A stretch of DNA of 64,000 nucleotides from Sinonovacula constricta (GCA_007844125.1 CM017558.1:43638876-43702875); one strand, 5' to 3'. Shown: positions 12,486-27,798, numbered from the stretch's first letter. Made by a program: numbers and translations. Notes: generated by a model from the sequence alone, not told the origin.

Positions 12486-15292
12486 CTGGGAATATGTCAT
12501 GATACCCTTGAATGATGTTCCTACTGAGTTACTTAGTTTTACTGTGTGATATTAGGTGATATTAACAAACATAGCTGACTCAAGGTTAAAATGATTGTGA
12601 CTTAGGTCATGTTGACCCTTCATACTTGTACTAATAGGCTGTGATAGGTTTGTATTGGTGAAAGTGATTGATTGATTAAAAAGTGATTTATTTATTGGGG
12701 AATTTATTGAAACAAATGATAACCATATCATTCTAATTGATTAATGGTTGGATTGACATGTACTGAACATATTTCAATTACTTGACATCTATGACAAGGG
12801 TGTATACATTAATTTAAGCACATTTACTCTCTTTTTATTTGAAAGAATGAGATATATGAGTACATGTTTACAGTACAAATTGTATGTTTTCAAAACAAAT
12901 GGAAAAATTCAGTCAGATTATTGTTCCTACACAATTGCTTCATTCATATAATTACAAAACTGTAATGTTTTTCATCTATTTAAGACATGGTCAATGCAAT
13001 ATATCTTAACTGGGCTGTATTTTGTCCTGTTTAAAGTTATAGATTACGACTATCATCACCATGACAAAGCAAAACAATCCTGCATTCAAGCAGTAGTGAG
13101 CACTTCAATATGTGCCATTAGAGCTTTATAATAGTGTTACCTGCTGTTTGCCTTCAATGGCTGCCTGTAAATGATTGGGGTTTAAATGTTTCAACCCAAC
13201 AACTCTTCTAGACACCTGGAGATATGTACTTTTATTTATTTGGGATTAACAGCACACCTTCATTGTCAGTTTATTATAATATCCATTAAATGCTAAAGTG
13301 TGCTTCTTGCAATGTTTCTGAATTTCAAAAAACTGAACAAAAATGAAGTAGATATTTTCAGGGCAAATGTTGTGTTCATTCTCAAAACAATGACATGATA
13401 TTTTAGTAAAAAAAAACAAACAAAAAACAAGAAATTGATGTACAAAACCATGATGGATTTCTGAACTGACTGCTTGCATCTAAACCTGTGTTGACTACAG
13501 GCAAGATGTTGAGTGTCTGTGGTATCTGAACTGGCTGCTTGCATCTAAGCCTCTGTTAACTACAGGCAAGATGTTGAGTGTCTGTGGTAAGGTGTGAATA
13601 ATCTGACATAATCTCTCCTCGGACAAACAAACCTGAGTGACCGCAAACAACCCACAAGTTACGAGAGCCTACTGTATGTTGTCTGTATAGGTATCAGTGG
13701 ACAGTTTGGCACAGTTTACATGGGGATAGTAGCGCCATCTATGGGTAATTAAGGGGCAGGCGAGTTTGTCATGGGTTATCGAGAGGGGTTGTAAACAGGG
13801 CAAAACAGAACTGTCAAAATGGCCTGCGATATCAGACTGACTGTCTCCGTCAGTCCAGGATTGGCTAAATGGTGAATACTTTCCTCTTTGAGCTAAAAGG
13901 AGGTAGCAAAATATATTATCCAGATTTTATTATGTGACTTTTGAAGATTTTCTAATGATGAAAACAGGTGTTGTTACTTTCATAAATTGGTATCATTTTA
14001 AAAAAAGAGATCCGTGCTGCTTGAATTGTATTGCCAGTATGTTGTAATTTATAAAGTAATCTTTTAGTCTGTATTTTATCATGCTTTTGTGTTAAATGTT
14101 CATTAATTTAACAGTCCTGTTCTTTTTTTTATACTTATTCAGCATCTTGTTTGTAATGGCTTAGTTTGGTGACTTTAAAGAGAAAATTGTTTTTTGGGTA
14201 GAAATGTAATAGACACCTAAACTCTCTGAAATATATAAGTGAATAAAGTTATAAAAATAATATTTTTCCCAGATTGACACCCTTAAAACATAATCCATTT
14301 GTTTGTTGGAAGTTCTCAATTCAATATTTTTACAAAGTGTGTGAATGTCTATGATAGGGACACCAGTAAGTGGACTGGTTACACTTTTTGTCCCCTTTAA
14401 TGCAAATCAAGTGGAATGTTGACTGGTTCTTGAGCCCTGGGATTTTAGCCAATCAAATGTAACAACTTGCGTAGCAAACACTGTCAGTACACATTCATAA
14501 CTAGGTTCCGGTAGAGATAATGGGACTGGATTGTGTCTTGAACTCTTAACACTGTATTTCTTTCAATGCTGTTTGAAGATTTATGTCCTTTACAAGTAAA
14601 AGTATAAATTTAAAAGCTAAAGTTATTGTTTGAACATAAATGGTTGGTAGTGTTGTTGTTTTTGTTGTTTTTTTGTTTTGGCAGTATCAACAATCATTAT
14701 TTACATACTCGAATCAAGCTGTTAATGAGTCAATGTAAATTTAATCTTTATGTCAACTTGTTCTGTTATTTTTATCTTTTTTTGAGTTTTGATTACCAAT
14801 AAGCACATTCCAAATAAGTGTTATTCTTTCTACATAATTAAATTAACCATTTTTGGATAAAAAGAAAAGTGAAACTTAGTCTAGTTTTAAGTCTTATCAG
14901 AAAAAAACATCTTCACTTTTACTTCACCGTCATTGTTATACTTCACCCTACACCTCTTTCACCTGTCGTCATAATTAATAAAAAAAACTTTGATTTTAAT
15001 TGGTACTAACTCTTGTACAAAGTAGGCGTCTATTTGGTTTAATTATCTTTTCAAGGTACAGATTCAATCACTGCAAATTCATGTTTTCCAATCTATCAAT
15101 AGTTAAATATATCAATTTACAAACTTTTTATTTCAGCATAAAAATAACACAGATTTCTAAAGACACTTGAAATGTAGAGAAAGAAAGTTATTGAATGCTT
15201 CTCGCTATATGCTTGTCAAAACTCCTTTCATTACTAAACAGCTAGCAGAAGACTACTATCATCAAATATTGCTTTAACAATCCATAGTTAAT
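12486..15292. other. Non-coding stretch upstream of the candidate promoter
   Basis: No gene-like frame. 13465-13585 contains a short direct duplication: CTGCTTGCATCTAA followed by a TACAGGCAAGATGTTGAGTG block occurs twice, about 75 bases apart. Nothing else stands out. Confidence 0.5.
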
Positions 15293-15375
15293 TCTGATTG
15301 GCTGAGACCATTCCCTCTGAAGTTCAGGCAGCCAATCAGAGTGGCCGTACTTGTCCTGGCTATTGGGGCGATTGG
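15293..15375 (+). promoter_or_regulatory. Candidate promoter with four CCAAT boxes
   Basis: TCTGATTGGCTG (15293-15304) and CAGCCAATCAGA (15329-15340) are a perfect 12-bp inverted pair. Each holds an extended CCAAT box in opposite orientation. Two more reverse boxes (ATTGG) follow at 15362-15366 and 15371-15375, next to a short GC-rich patch. Four NF-Y-type sites within about 80 bases is typical of eukaryotic promoters and striking in this AT-rich stretch. A good donor (AG|GTAAGA, 15718-15725) follows about 350 bases later, which fits a first non-coding exon for the protocadherin. Promoter function is inferred. Confidence 0.4.
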
Positions 15376-15399
15376 TGACAGTAGAAGGCTAGGGGAGTT

Positions 15400-15719
15400 T
15401 ACATGTTGAAGATGGCAGTTTACTATACAGTCATACTGAAGTGATAATTAATGTAAATTAAAGTTCTGAAAGTGAAGTAGACTGTATGCCTCCTAATGGA
15501 AGTGTATGGATATACAATGGTGATGTTTGTGTGTTAAGAAAAATAGTCCGGTTTTATCATAGTAGACTACAGTAGTTAAAGTACTGCATCTAGAATGCAT
15601 GGCTAACTGTGCATGAAGTAAAACATTATACAGAGGAGTACAATATTATAAGCTGTTTTATATGATACAAACAGTTTTCATATGTCAGTTTGATTCAAAT
15701 GGATTATTAACCACAGTAG
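15400..15719 (+). other. Candidate 5' non-coding exon of the protocadherin gene
   Basis: This segment lies between the CCAAT cluster and the donor CAGTAG|GTAAGATT (GT at 15720-15721). It has no long open frame. If used, it would splice across about 12 kb to the acceptor TATTTTCAG ending at 27798, 52 bases before the protocadherin start codon. The left boundary is only a guess. No transcript evidence is available. Confidence 0.25.
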
Positions 15720-15720
15720 G

Positions 15721-18700
15721 TAAGATTTGATTTTATATTTGAAATATTTGTTATTGCTGTCATTTATAACTTATACATCACATAACTGTTTCTGTACAAT
15801 TTTAGTTTAATTGATATCTTTTATACTATTATTATTTAATCATCAAAATTTGATATTAATAACCATTTATGTATATAAATACACTGCTTTATCATAGTTT
15901 GTTTTGACAATGTACTATAGATATAGAATAACCATTACTGAAATTAAATATACTTATATAGTATATACACTTGGCATTTAAAGTAAAGTTTTTTAAATTT
16001 CATCATTTTATTAAATTTCCTCAAAATGTATGAGAGCTGTCTATCTGTATAATGTTCCCTAATCTTATACTTTACTTCAACATTTTCCGGTCACTTACTC
16101 GTTTGTACCTACCTTTACTTACCTGACTTACTTAACAAATCAAATCATCAACCCTCCAGCCAGAGAAAATATAAAAATATCAAATTTGGGGTTTGGGGTG
16201 TTTAGTGTGTAACAGTTTTTAGGCTAGATGATCATCTATCTTGTACCTTTGGGAGATAATTTAAACCTTTCCAGTGGCCAGCTGGTTTTATGACAATGTC
16301 TCCCATTTACTGTAATCTCCTCACCATCTCCCACCTTGGACTCCCTTGCCCCTCTCTCTCGAATGACCCTGTTTATATCTCGGCCCATTTATCCATGCAT
16401 GATCTTTATGATCATCCATAATGCTCTTCTTACGCACATTTTACTGAATTAATTTTCAAACTCAATGCTTGTGTGAGACACTGCTGTGATTGTCGGCCTG
16501 TCATTCTGTCCTATTACCATAAAGACGCTTGTCGGAAACATTAGATTTATTTTTTGCTTATTATACATAGGAAATGTTTATACCAGCTATAAATGCCAAC
16601 ATAGACAATCTGCTTTGTTCTTTATTTGTGTATAAATAGCTGAGCGATGGTGTATGACTTAGTACTTATGCTAAAACCTTCCAGAAAAGCTACAAATGAA
16701 CCATGGGAAATTTGAGAGATCAGTGATGCTAGATTTTTGGTACCATCACCAAATCCTATCTTGCTGGGACTACCTGCAATCCTCTTAAAATATGACAATT
16801 TTAACATTTTTAAAGAACACACACAATCAAAACTTAGGTTTCAAAATCATAGTCTTGATTGCTTCACATAATCAAAAAACCTTTATCGGGGCTTTTGTAT
16901 GGATATCTGACTGCACACACATGTTTCATACAAGGCAGTAAGTTTTTCTTTAAGTTAGCACTGTTTGCCACCTTGCAGATTGAAGTGCAGCTCAATGTAA
17001 CATTTGTGACAAACATTTCTCTCTAAACTTATTAAACAGCCCTCAAACCTGGGCTCTTCAGGAAGGTCTGAGAGGGAAATTGAAGGATCTTAACCGCTTA
17101 CAGGTTTTAAACTCTACACATCAAAATCATACAGAGCCTAGCAAGGGTGGTCACTTTTATCTTTCTAGGTGAAAGTATGGATGTCTGTGTTATATGTTTG
17201 TTTGGTCATGTTTGTTTGTAATATTTTGTTGAAGACCCAAGAAAGAATTTGTGAATTGCATGATTTGAAATATTTTTGTTGTTTTGTAAACACATTAATA
17301 AACAAGCATTAGAAAAAAAAATGCAACGTACCTAGAAAAAGGTAATCTAGAAGAAGGATACGATAAAAATAATATTAAAAGTGTTTCATGTGAAAATATC
17401 TATGTATTATCTCTAGCGCATATATATTTTTTTAAGAAAATTATTATCAGACCCTTTTAAAAGTATACATCAATGCCCAGTACCAGTAGATTGGAAAAAG
17501 ACAAATTAAAAATGTGTTGGAGTAACATTTATTTTATAACATAAAGAATCAAGGAAATGAAATCAAACAAGTTTACAAGCCATGGCTTGATGTTATCTGT
17601 GGGGATTAATAGGTCAGATTAACCTTGGATTTTTATACAATTTGTATGCCATTGTCAGCCATTCAACATTTCTTAACAAACTGCCCAGATTAACCTCTGC
17701 TTTTATTACATTGTATGTCATTTTAAATTTCTTAACAAACTGAAAATGTGCATACAGATTTTCTCTATTCAAAAGTCTCGAGATAACGTCATGGCCAATT
17801 AGTGAAATCTTTGAATGTCCGTCTTTTATAAATGCACCATTCGTCTTCCACATACAAATATAGAAACTCTTTATTCATACATCATGCTCACTTTTGTTAT
17901 GTCATTCAAGCAGCACAGGAGACCTTAAAATAAGTATGTAATGATAGCAGTTAAACATAACAGATTAAATGTGCTGCATTAGTTTTGAAAAGCAGTATGT
18001 TAAAAATGTTTAATTGATCAATTGAAAATATCATAATAGAGACATAGCTCTAAATCATATGGAAATAGTGTATACAGATGTAAGTATATGTTTAAAAACT
18101 ATCTCACAAAATGTTTTAAATAGAATATTGGTAATAAAACTACTGAACACTAGTGCATGTTACTTAAAAAACTAAAAAGGATTTTAAAATAACCTTTTCT
18201 GAAATGTCTATGATATACTTGACCAGTGCTTCACACTCCATTTTCTTATATTACATTTCTGTTACAGGGGAAGTAACATTTACTAGATGTTTGTGGGTGT
18301 GTATTCCGATGGACAATCATATCAAAATGTAGAATAATTGATCTATCATAGGATTTACCTGCTGGGAATATTTGCATAAGGTGTATTCATTTCAATGTAA
18401 TTGCTGTAACATTTTGATGTAGTGAATGAGTCTGTATAGGAGACAATTAGATGTCATATACATGTATAACCATAGACAGCTGTTACTATGGTGTCCCGTG
18501 TAGTACGATAGGAGATACGCAATTAAACTTGCAATACATCGTACCATAAAATTGACATGAAAGAACAAGTGTTCAAAACCTACAGATGACAATTAAATTT
18601 AAACAAAATGATCCTCATTTTCAGCAGTTCTTTTATATAAGTGTCTATTATACTTATTTGAAAAATTGTTTACCTGTGTCAATTAGTAAAGACAAAATCT

Positions 18701-21700
18701 AGGCTCACACTATTGCCTAACATAATCTAAATCCCAGATGCAAGTAATGATGGGTGACTTTCATTTACAATAACATATATCCGACACTGTAAAATGTTGC
18801 ATTGTATACAATATTAAAGACTAGGAAGTGGATATTGCTTGATCAATTTAATTGAACAATACCATCTAAAGATGCATAATGTTGCTATTGAAACGGCTTT
18901 AGCTGCACATAGCCTTCTCAAACCCAATCTCCAGTCCTGCAGTTTAAATCCATTTGCTGCAGTTACCTGTCATCTGAACTTCCTTACAGTGCAGTTTGGT
19001 GCTGGATTGGATCCATAAACACCTTACTTAATTACGTTCATGTTTTGTCGCTATCTGTTATTTCATGCCTACAGGGTATATACAGAACTAATTGGTTTAT
19101 AGTGCTGGCACAGTACAATCATGTACAATTTATGAGTCAGGATAAATAATAGCTTTTGTTTTGAAGCACAGAGAAAGTGGATTAAGTCTCAGATAAAACA
19201 CATTGTTTTGTGTTAAATCAGGTAGATAAAATATGTAAATGAGGACCTTTTTAACATGAGATCATTCTGGATTATGTAAGAACAAATAATATGTGTCTAA
19301 AGTAAATGAGAAATAAACATGATAAAAAGAAAAAATTTAAGAAAACTAATGGTAAACTATAAAATCAGAGAGCTAATATTAAATAGGGTTGTGAAGATGC
19401 TAAAAGTGTTTGATGAAATCAGGCAAATATATGATCAAAATTGTATATATAATTGTTCAGAATCATAGAATAATGGCCAAGAGTACAATCCACTTTTTAT
19501 GATTCATGCTTAGTTTCAAATTTGTCATCAATATTTACCTAATCATACTCAACAACAGGTTTATTTAGCTCAACATTGCAACACCAGTACAAACTGGGCT
19601 ATATGAACGGCTGTTGCTCGTCCTCTCTTGTATGGTTGTGGAGTTACTCTGGGTTGGTATGAAAGAGACATTATTGTCGTATGTGACAGGTTTTGTGTCT
19701 TGGCTGCCGTAACGAGAGCCTATACTCAGCAGGGCCCTTTTGTTGGTCCAACCAGGTAAATGTTCCTGCCATAATTATGTCCTTCTTGTCTGTATGTGTA
19801 CATCTGATACCATACTTAGCTATACAAAATGTCTTCATTTTATATTCATAATTTTCTTTTCACTCCTCCCCTGCAATATAACCCCTCCAAACCTTGTCTT
19901 GAGGGATGTCCATGAAAATTAATGATGTATAGATTTCAAAGATGGATATAGATTCATTATTAAATTTTAAACAAAAACTGTGGAAAAACTAAACTGCATC
20001 TTTAGGAAAGACCCTAAAATATGAAACTGACGTATACTATGACATAATTACTTATGGAGACTAATGCTATCAGCAGACGCATATTGTAAAAAAAAAATCT
20101 TGTTTAAAATCCTGTTAAGTCACTTTCATTAATTTTATTCACGAGTTGAGATTTTTCATACAGATACCTTCACTCAAAGTGCATGAGGGGTAACATCTTA
20201 TTCAGGCTTGACTGGTTTTAAATACTAAATCCAGAGGATGTGCATACATTAACAGACTGGTTAACAGGTTTAGGTGTTGTAAATATTTCTCCCCTCTCTC
20301 TTCCTCTATATTGAGATGTTGTTTATGAAGATGAAACCTCAAGATTGCGCACCAAACCGGGACATGAAGTCGATATATTTTATGCTCCAGTGACCATGAA
20401 ATGACAGTGAATTGGAAATGTAGACAGTTTCCAAATGTAATAAAGTTACTTTTTATTATCATCTTAGCCAGATGATGATTTGTCAAAATCATGCACTTAG
20501 ATTTGTGTACATGAATATGGTAAACTTGTATGTTGTTACCTTAAATATTTTTCAGAGGGGCATTTAATAAAGATAAGGAGATAGATTGCAATTTTTATTA
20601 AATTTAAGTTTATAAAATTAAAGTTTTTCAAAACCCTATTTACAAATATAATTTTTAGTACATGTCAAAATGCAAGAGTACATGTACCTGAAATAGGATC
20701 GTCTGTCTAATAAATAAAAAGACTGTGTTGAGGTTTGTTTGTCTCATAACAAAAAAGACAATTAGAAATAAAGAATGTCATTATTATGATAAGGTATGTA
20801 CATTTTAGATATAGTGGGTAAAATATGGCCATATGGAACCTGTATACAAAGTTACAAATAAGTTCAAACTTTGATGTTTTCTTAAAATCAATTTGAATTC
20901 CAGTGCCAATATTTTGCAAATGTTATGACAAAAATCAGCTATTTAGCCAGTATTATTATGTTGTAGTACAATGTGTATGTTTTCAAGTTATATAAATAAA
21001 AGTTGCTTTAATATGATATATGGAAACATTATGTGTTATGAAGAAAATAAGACATAAAGTACCACATGGCCTGTGTCTAATTGATTTCGTAGATTATAAA
21101 CAATATTAAAAGCTATTTAGGAATCACTTTTGTGGTTATAAAACTGCTTATTCTGATGAACATTTCATATAAAAAATTAATAAAAGCTTTATTTTCAATA
21201 AAACTGACAAGTCTTGCTAGAAACTTGCATAATTATCATTGGCAAAATATGCAAAATTTCATAAAACCATAATTTTCCATAAATGTGACAGTTCCAGCTC
21301 AACAGTGACATAATTAACATAGAGAAAATATTCAAAATTCAGAAGTAAAATATTCTGGTGAAGTTGTTTTTCTGTAGATGACTGACATTTATTCTACCCT
21401 GCATGTCCAGTACTTAATTAGCACCTGTCGTTTACCTTTGCTTAATTAATTCTGATAACGTCATTAAGACAATGGAAGCCTGTCCGTCATGAATCATAAC
21501 TGACTTGAAGATTTTCAGCACGTGAGATATGATCATTTGAGTCCATTCTATGCCTCGGCCCCTGTACGACCACGACATGATTAAACGTTTAATCTATGAT
21601 TGTTCTTTATAAGATCTGGATTGATAAGATAAGGTAGATTATCACGATTAAGATATCTTGCAGCCATCATAAAGGATGTTTTTGTTGACATTGTTCATCT

Positions 21701-24700
21701 GACAGTTGTGGATGTATCAGATGTCAGGGTTAGTAACTCTTCAACAATAGAATCTGGTCACATGACCATCAATGTCTCGGTCCCAGGTGATATTTGAGCT
21801 GGTTCTACTGAGGACAGTCTTGTAGGAAGGTTGTAGACTGATACAGGTAGTTATGGTTGGATGTGCCTCAATGTCCACATGGACTACAGCAAGGCTGTGG
21901 CTGGGAGTGTAGAGGGAAGGATTCAAGTACCGTTGTGGATTTATTGTCATCTATCTTGTACTTTAGTGGCTGAAGTAGATGCCAGATTTTTCGTGGATGG
22001 ATTGTTCTTGATAGATGTTTTTTAATTATTTCGGGTAAGTTTGTTTGCTTTTCTGTGTGTCAGTGTTGTTGGAAGAATTCTGTTAATTGTAATAAATAGT
22101 TTTATTATTTTGTGGATAACTTTTTCAAATGAAAAATTTTAAATATATTTTTTAAACTTTCTTATTACTTATTCAAAATATGGTTAAAATTGTTTATAAA
22201 TAAATACATTTATATACAAATTTATAAAATATTTATATGAATTCAAAACATAATAAATTGTCTAACAATAAATTCACAAATATGTGTGCGTGACAACTCG
22301 TCACAACAGTAACTGATGGCTTCATCCCTGCTGACTGATATAACAAAACATGTTCTATCCTTCCTATCTGTAGACCTGTATAGTTGTATTATAGGTCAGT
22401 TACCTGTATGTTTGTACAGGTAACACCAGTCACAACACCTGTTCTGTTGACTGTTTGCTAGCACCAGAGTCTCCAACAACACTGATGTAGATACTGTTTG
22501 AACAAAACAATTAAATCTGTGGTATCAGTACCCAAGTATCTATAGAACATTCCTTGGATACTTGCCCTATCATTGGATGTCCTTTTGAAGTCCTTGTATC
22601 TTAATCACTCTGTTATCTGCTTTAAGTAGATTTGTTCATTTAGATGCAGATTGTTGTTTACAAAAAATTGTTTATTGTTTGGCTATGTGTTCTTTATGTC
22701 TTCATATTATGGCTTCTTTAGTTTATATTTTTGTCTCTTTATAAGTTGAATACATAAAAAGTTGCTAACAAAAACAAAAGTTCTGTTGATTTTGTAATTA
22801 AACCAACTAATGTTATTTAATCAATTAGATGTGAAGGACAAAGTCATATTTCTATCATAGACCCTTCAGTGGCTATCATCTATCCTGTATCACATTTTAG
22901 TAAAAACAATAGTTGGTCAGGTACTTGAACTTGGCAATGATGATGGCAATTGAAATATTCATATTTTTATATTTCTGCAATGTCAGGTTTACAATTAAAT
23001 ATTACTAACGTGGAAGTCCATGCAGGTATTGACACTGCCATGATGCCACATGACAATATGGCATGATTAATTAGTCAACATCTGTAACTCCATTAGAAGG
23101 TTGCTATGGAAACATGCAACATTACAATTCACTGATGGTTGTATTGTTATATAATGCCAATATGGCGGATATCATACTTATTCTCACATGGTCAACTCTC
23201 AGATAAAGGTCAGTAATCTAAATATTAGGATATATGAATCTTAAATGTGATTGTAGTTGTTGTGTATGTTTATAAATGTATTTGAAATCAATTAAAAAGT
23301 TTGACGTTGAAACATTTTTTTTAAAGATCAAAACATATGTTAAAATTTCTTTAAAGTTGAAAATAGAATAAAAAATTATCAGCAATAAAAAAAGGAACAA
23401 AACTGTTATGTTATGAGATTTTTTTCACTAGTTTTTTCTAAAACAAAGTGTTAGACCTCTTTTTTTTATTCAACATGATGATTATAAACTTCACTATAAT
23501 TTACAGTAAGAAAAAGCATAAATTTAGCAATGAGAATGAGAACGAAATATAACAGCAAAACACAAAATTGGTTCAAGCATTTTAACCTCTCTTGAAACCT
23601 TAGAAACTTTAATGTCTTTATAAAGTGTACAAACAAAGTCCCTATAAACCCTGTTCTTGAATGCTGGAGATTATAATCAAGAGATTTAATTACATGATCT
23701 GGGTAATCAAATACAATGTAACAGAGTTTATCCTTCTGTATTACATGCTGATGTATCAGGTGCCGTCGCTCCGACGACAATTTTCTAGTCACATGACATG
23801 AAAGTTTAGAAAAAATTAAGATGCACCATGCCGAGTATGTTGAAAGCCAGTTTTTGCTCCCTAAAAAACTTCAGTGGTTGTGATGGCGATGTTTTGTGGG
23901 CAACCAGTCTGGGGTTGGGTTTTTTAATGAAATAAAATATTTTTAATTTCTGAACTCTTTGTTACTTAATCTTTGGTCTTTCTGTGAATGAGATTTAATA
24001 AATGCTGTTAGAATAGATGTTCCCACAGTAGATACTACTTAAATAAAGTATCTTGTATTTCAAGATTGTATTGTTAGTTATTATACCGGTATAGGTGTAC
24101 TTAAAGTTTCTCAAGAATCCACACGCACAGAGTTTAAGAAAAAATGCCAAATTTTTATGTTTTGTTATTCCTGTAGAGGATTAAGGACTTCAGTATGGAT
24201 GAAAATCTTGTTTGTCATGGTTTCATATACTGATAAACTGTTGGTTTGTTTTTAATTTGTTGTGAAACCAAGCATAACACATTACTGTATAATACACCAA
24301 TGATTCATTTCAGGTAAAGATAACATTTCAATTAATTGAAGTCACATGATTTTACACATGAGGGACAAGTAAAGGACGTAGTATGTCTTTATTTTCTGGT
24401 ACTTAATATTAATTAACATATATTACACAAAAATAATCTTTGTTTTAACACTATTTGGTTGTACACTTTAGTTCCATTTTATAACAGATAAGTAAATTGA
24501 AAATGTTCTTTAATTTTTATTTTTAAAGATATACATTAACTTTTCATAGTCTGTTTTACTGCTTAAACTTTTCATAGTCTGTTTTACTGCTTAGGGTTTT
24601 GGCTAACAAATACACAAACAGAATCTTTGATTTTCAAATGTCAGTTTTTCAAGCTGTTAAAATTACTGAGGCCCATTTAGATGGAAAAATGAATAACAGG

Positions 24701-26531
24701 ATGTGTTCAGTTTGGTTGATCCGAAACCATAAAATAATCCAGTTATAATACACAACCTCGCCATTCAGGCTGTTGGTACACTTTTTGAATATTTATTCAG
24801 AGACTATAATCCTCATATTGATGAAACAGATGACGTGCCATGATGCGTCAGATGTATGAATACATCATTGGATTAGGGAGGAAAGTAGTGCATTTGTAAA
24901 TCTTGTTTCAATTGACTTTCAGAAGTGGCCTTTGATATTTTTTCTTTTTTGAAAATTTTGCAACTCTCCATAACAAGTCACACTTCTGTATCCCAGATTA
25001 TTATTTTTACCTTTGAATGCAACTTTTATATATAATTTATTAATATGATGACTTAAAAGGCTTGTCTCATTGGTGGGGCAATATTTGCATTCTGGTGACT
25101 TATACTAGCGTCATTATAGTAGAACAGGACCTGTGTTCATCAAATAATATTGAATCCTTTAAATAGTAAATATTAGCAGTAAAATATATTTTCTGCTTAA
25201 GTGGGGAACATAGATTTTATTATTACTGTTATTTTTGTTGTTTTTGCTAAGTTAAGTTTCACTCTTACCTAAAAGAAAAAACCTATTTATTTATAAACCA
25301 GTTAGGTAGAAGTTTCCTAGGAACTGCTTTTAAGCTAATTGCATCTTTATGGTAACTATCTGAGCCCCACCTCCTAGGGGTCTCTCATAACTCTCTGCGG
25401 CCTCCTCTCCATTTTCTGCCACTTGGTACCTACCTGACAGCAAGGTTGGCAGATTTATGGAACCATCCATAAAACTGAGATACTATATGACAGTTGTGAA
25501 AGGTGAACTATTAGTGGTGCATATTTCTGCTGTACAATTGTTATAAAGTTTTTTTTAAAAAGATGGCAAATATTGTTGATTTTAAATTTATTGTAGTGGA
25601 ATTTATGTATGGTATTCTCTTTGAGGGGAATCAAAGATAACAAATATAATAATTAACTTTTGTTGTTACCTTTATCTAAGAAAAAGAACCAGAAATGTGT
25701 GTTACAGTAGTATTACATATATGGGAAATAACAACCTATCAGAGTTGTCCTAATTGTTAGGTGTATTATATATCCATGTTTACTTGCCTATATTTATTTC
25801 AATGTACAACACCTGGATAATGACTAGTGTTGACAACTCCATCCCTAGTCCACCACATCCTTGACCTTTCTAAATCCATCTTGGTTCTGTTCACCATAGT
25901 CAACATCTTCTCTTGCTGCACCTTCCAATCCCCACCCCATGACAAGTGAAGCTACTTTCACACCTATGGATCCCCTGCCACACATGTCACACCTTCCACC
26001 CTGGGTACCAATGGTCAGTGTTATTGCACCTTGTTAATGCAGTGGTCAATAAAATACTCAGGTGCACTCTGATTGCCTCATCCTCCCCACCACCCCTGAT
26101 AATCCTCCCCACCCCTCTGCAATCAAATTCACAAGCAAAGACTTCATTAAAAGTCACACTTCCGAACAGATAAGACACAAAGGACCATAAAGTAGTGCAA
26201 AGAGAAAGGATCTTAATAGGAAATATTGATTGGAAATGTGCAAGGTTTGAGATTTATTAATTTTCTACATTTGTGTAAATATTTTTCAGAAATAAAATTA
26301 TTATTATTTTTTATTATTACATACATGCTAGTTTGTTCAAATGCTTAAGTGGGAGATTTTCACTTTCAAAGTGGGTGATTTGTTATTTGCATACAAACAA
26401 AGAAGGAAGTGAGTTATCCCGGTTTCCAAGTAGGAAGATTTCTGAAAATGTGTAAAACACCTCTTATTTTCAAATAATTTTGAACATTAAATGTGGGAGT
26501 CTCCCTCCAAAAGGGGGAGAGTTCAAATATA

Positions 26532-26576
<45 letters not shown>

Positions 26577-27798
26577 CATTATTATTATTATTATTATCAT
26601 TATTATTTTTATTTTTACTGTTATTATCAAATTCATACAAATTAGGCATACACATTCTTAAATTTTAATTGTTTAATATTTATTTATGCTATCCTCTCTC
26701 TAAGGGGCTCCTGTCTTATCGTCCTTCTATGCTTTAATGTCTAAACTGATAAATAAACATTATGCCAAACCCCCTGCCTGCTAATACATTTCTTAACATT
26801 GCATGCCTCAGTCTTTGGAAATCTTAGAAGTTGGTTTAAACTATCAGCAATTCATGGCCTCATAATCAAAGGAAGTGTCTTTCAAGGTGCCATCTAATTA
26901 GAAATATTTCAGTAGTTACGATAACCCATGTTAACAAACAGTCAACAATAATCCCGCCTCATTATTTGCCTACCAACCGACCACAATCATCGTACACAGA
27001 GGTTCTGTATCAAGATGACGTGGGACAGAACTAAGTTGTGGGCAAACATCATCTAAGACAAGATGTGATCGCCTGTATAATGCTGTATAACCCTCTGTAC
27101 ACATGGAAAAGTTCAACAACTTTCTCTTGGCCTTCCCCCTTCACCCAAGTTGGTACAATAACTCGCAAACTTTCATAACTTTTACAATATGACTTTGTGT
27201 GAATGTCGGATCAAGTCAGGTGCTAGCGTGTGGAATTAAGACCGGGAAGCCTTTGATCAAATATACACAGCTCCCTGCCAGCTTTCATGCTGCCACTCTT
27301 GGATTTGCTCAGCAAAAGTCAAGAGTCATGGTTATGATTTGTTCCTCCAATACATTACACTGCCATAATGAGTCTTTATTTGATGAGTACGCTGAAAGTC
27401 TCCTGTATTACTTCCTATATTTGAACTGTTTTTGCCAATCTTTACCAAACAAGTCACCTATTATAGCCTATGTGTTTGAACAGTATTAACCTCATTGTTA
27501 CTCATACACTAGATTGCAACTAAGTTAAGCTCATTGGCATATTGTGTTTTAGGAACCATAACTTTGATAGTGTTACACCAAAAGTTGACTTATTTACTGA
27601 ATTGATGACAAAATTTTATGAATTGATTTTTTGATCTAAGCATATAAAAAAAATAATAAGATAAAATCAGCATGACACATAAATTATTAAATGCAGTGCT
27701 TTATTTTTAAGCCATAAAACGGGATACACATACCAAAATGTATAAAAACAGAAATATAATCATGACATATATATCATATGAACATTGTATATTTTCAG
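15721..27798. other. Long non-coding stretch, probable first intron of the protocadherin gene
   Basis: No convincing coding exon was found. Points noted: GATA-type motifs around 21620-21650 beside TTAATTAATT-type homeodomain-like sites at 21440-21470; a less AT-rich patch at 21655-21960 that is partly open on both strands; a duplicated 27-base block at 24540-24595 (ACTTTTCATAGTCTG repeated); and a (TTA)n microsatellite at about 26531-26615. The rest is AT-rich and featureless to the eye. Confidence 0.45.
26531..26615. repeat. (TTA)n microsatellite
   Basis: An almost pure TTA tract interrupted by two TCA triplets. The leucine-rich and asparagine-rich frames across it are not genes. Confidence 0.95.

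Noticed and set aside
23466..23792. Minus-strand frame of 108 codons
   Set aside because: Composition follows the AT-rich background (leucine, phenylalanine, isoleucine); no motif or neighbouring exon. Not fully excluded.
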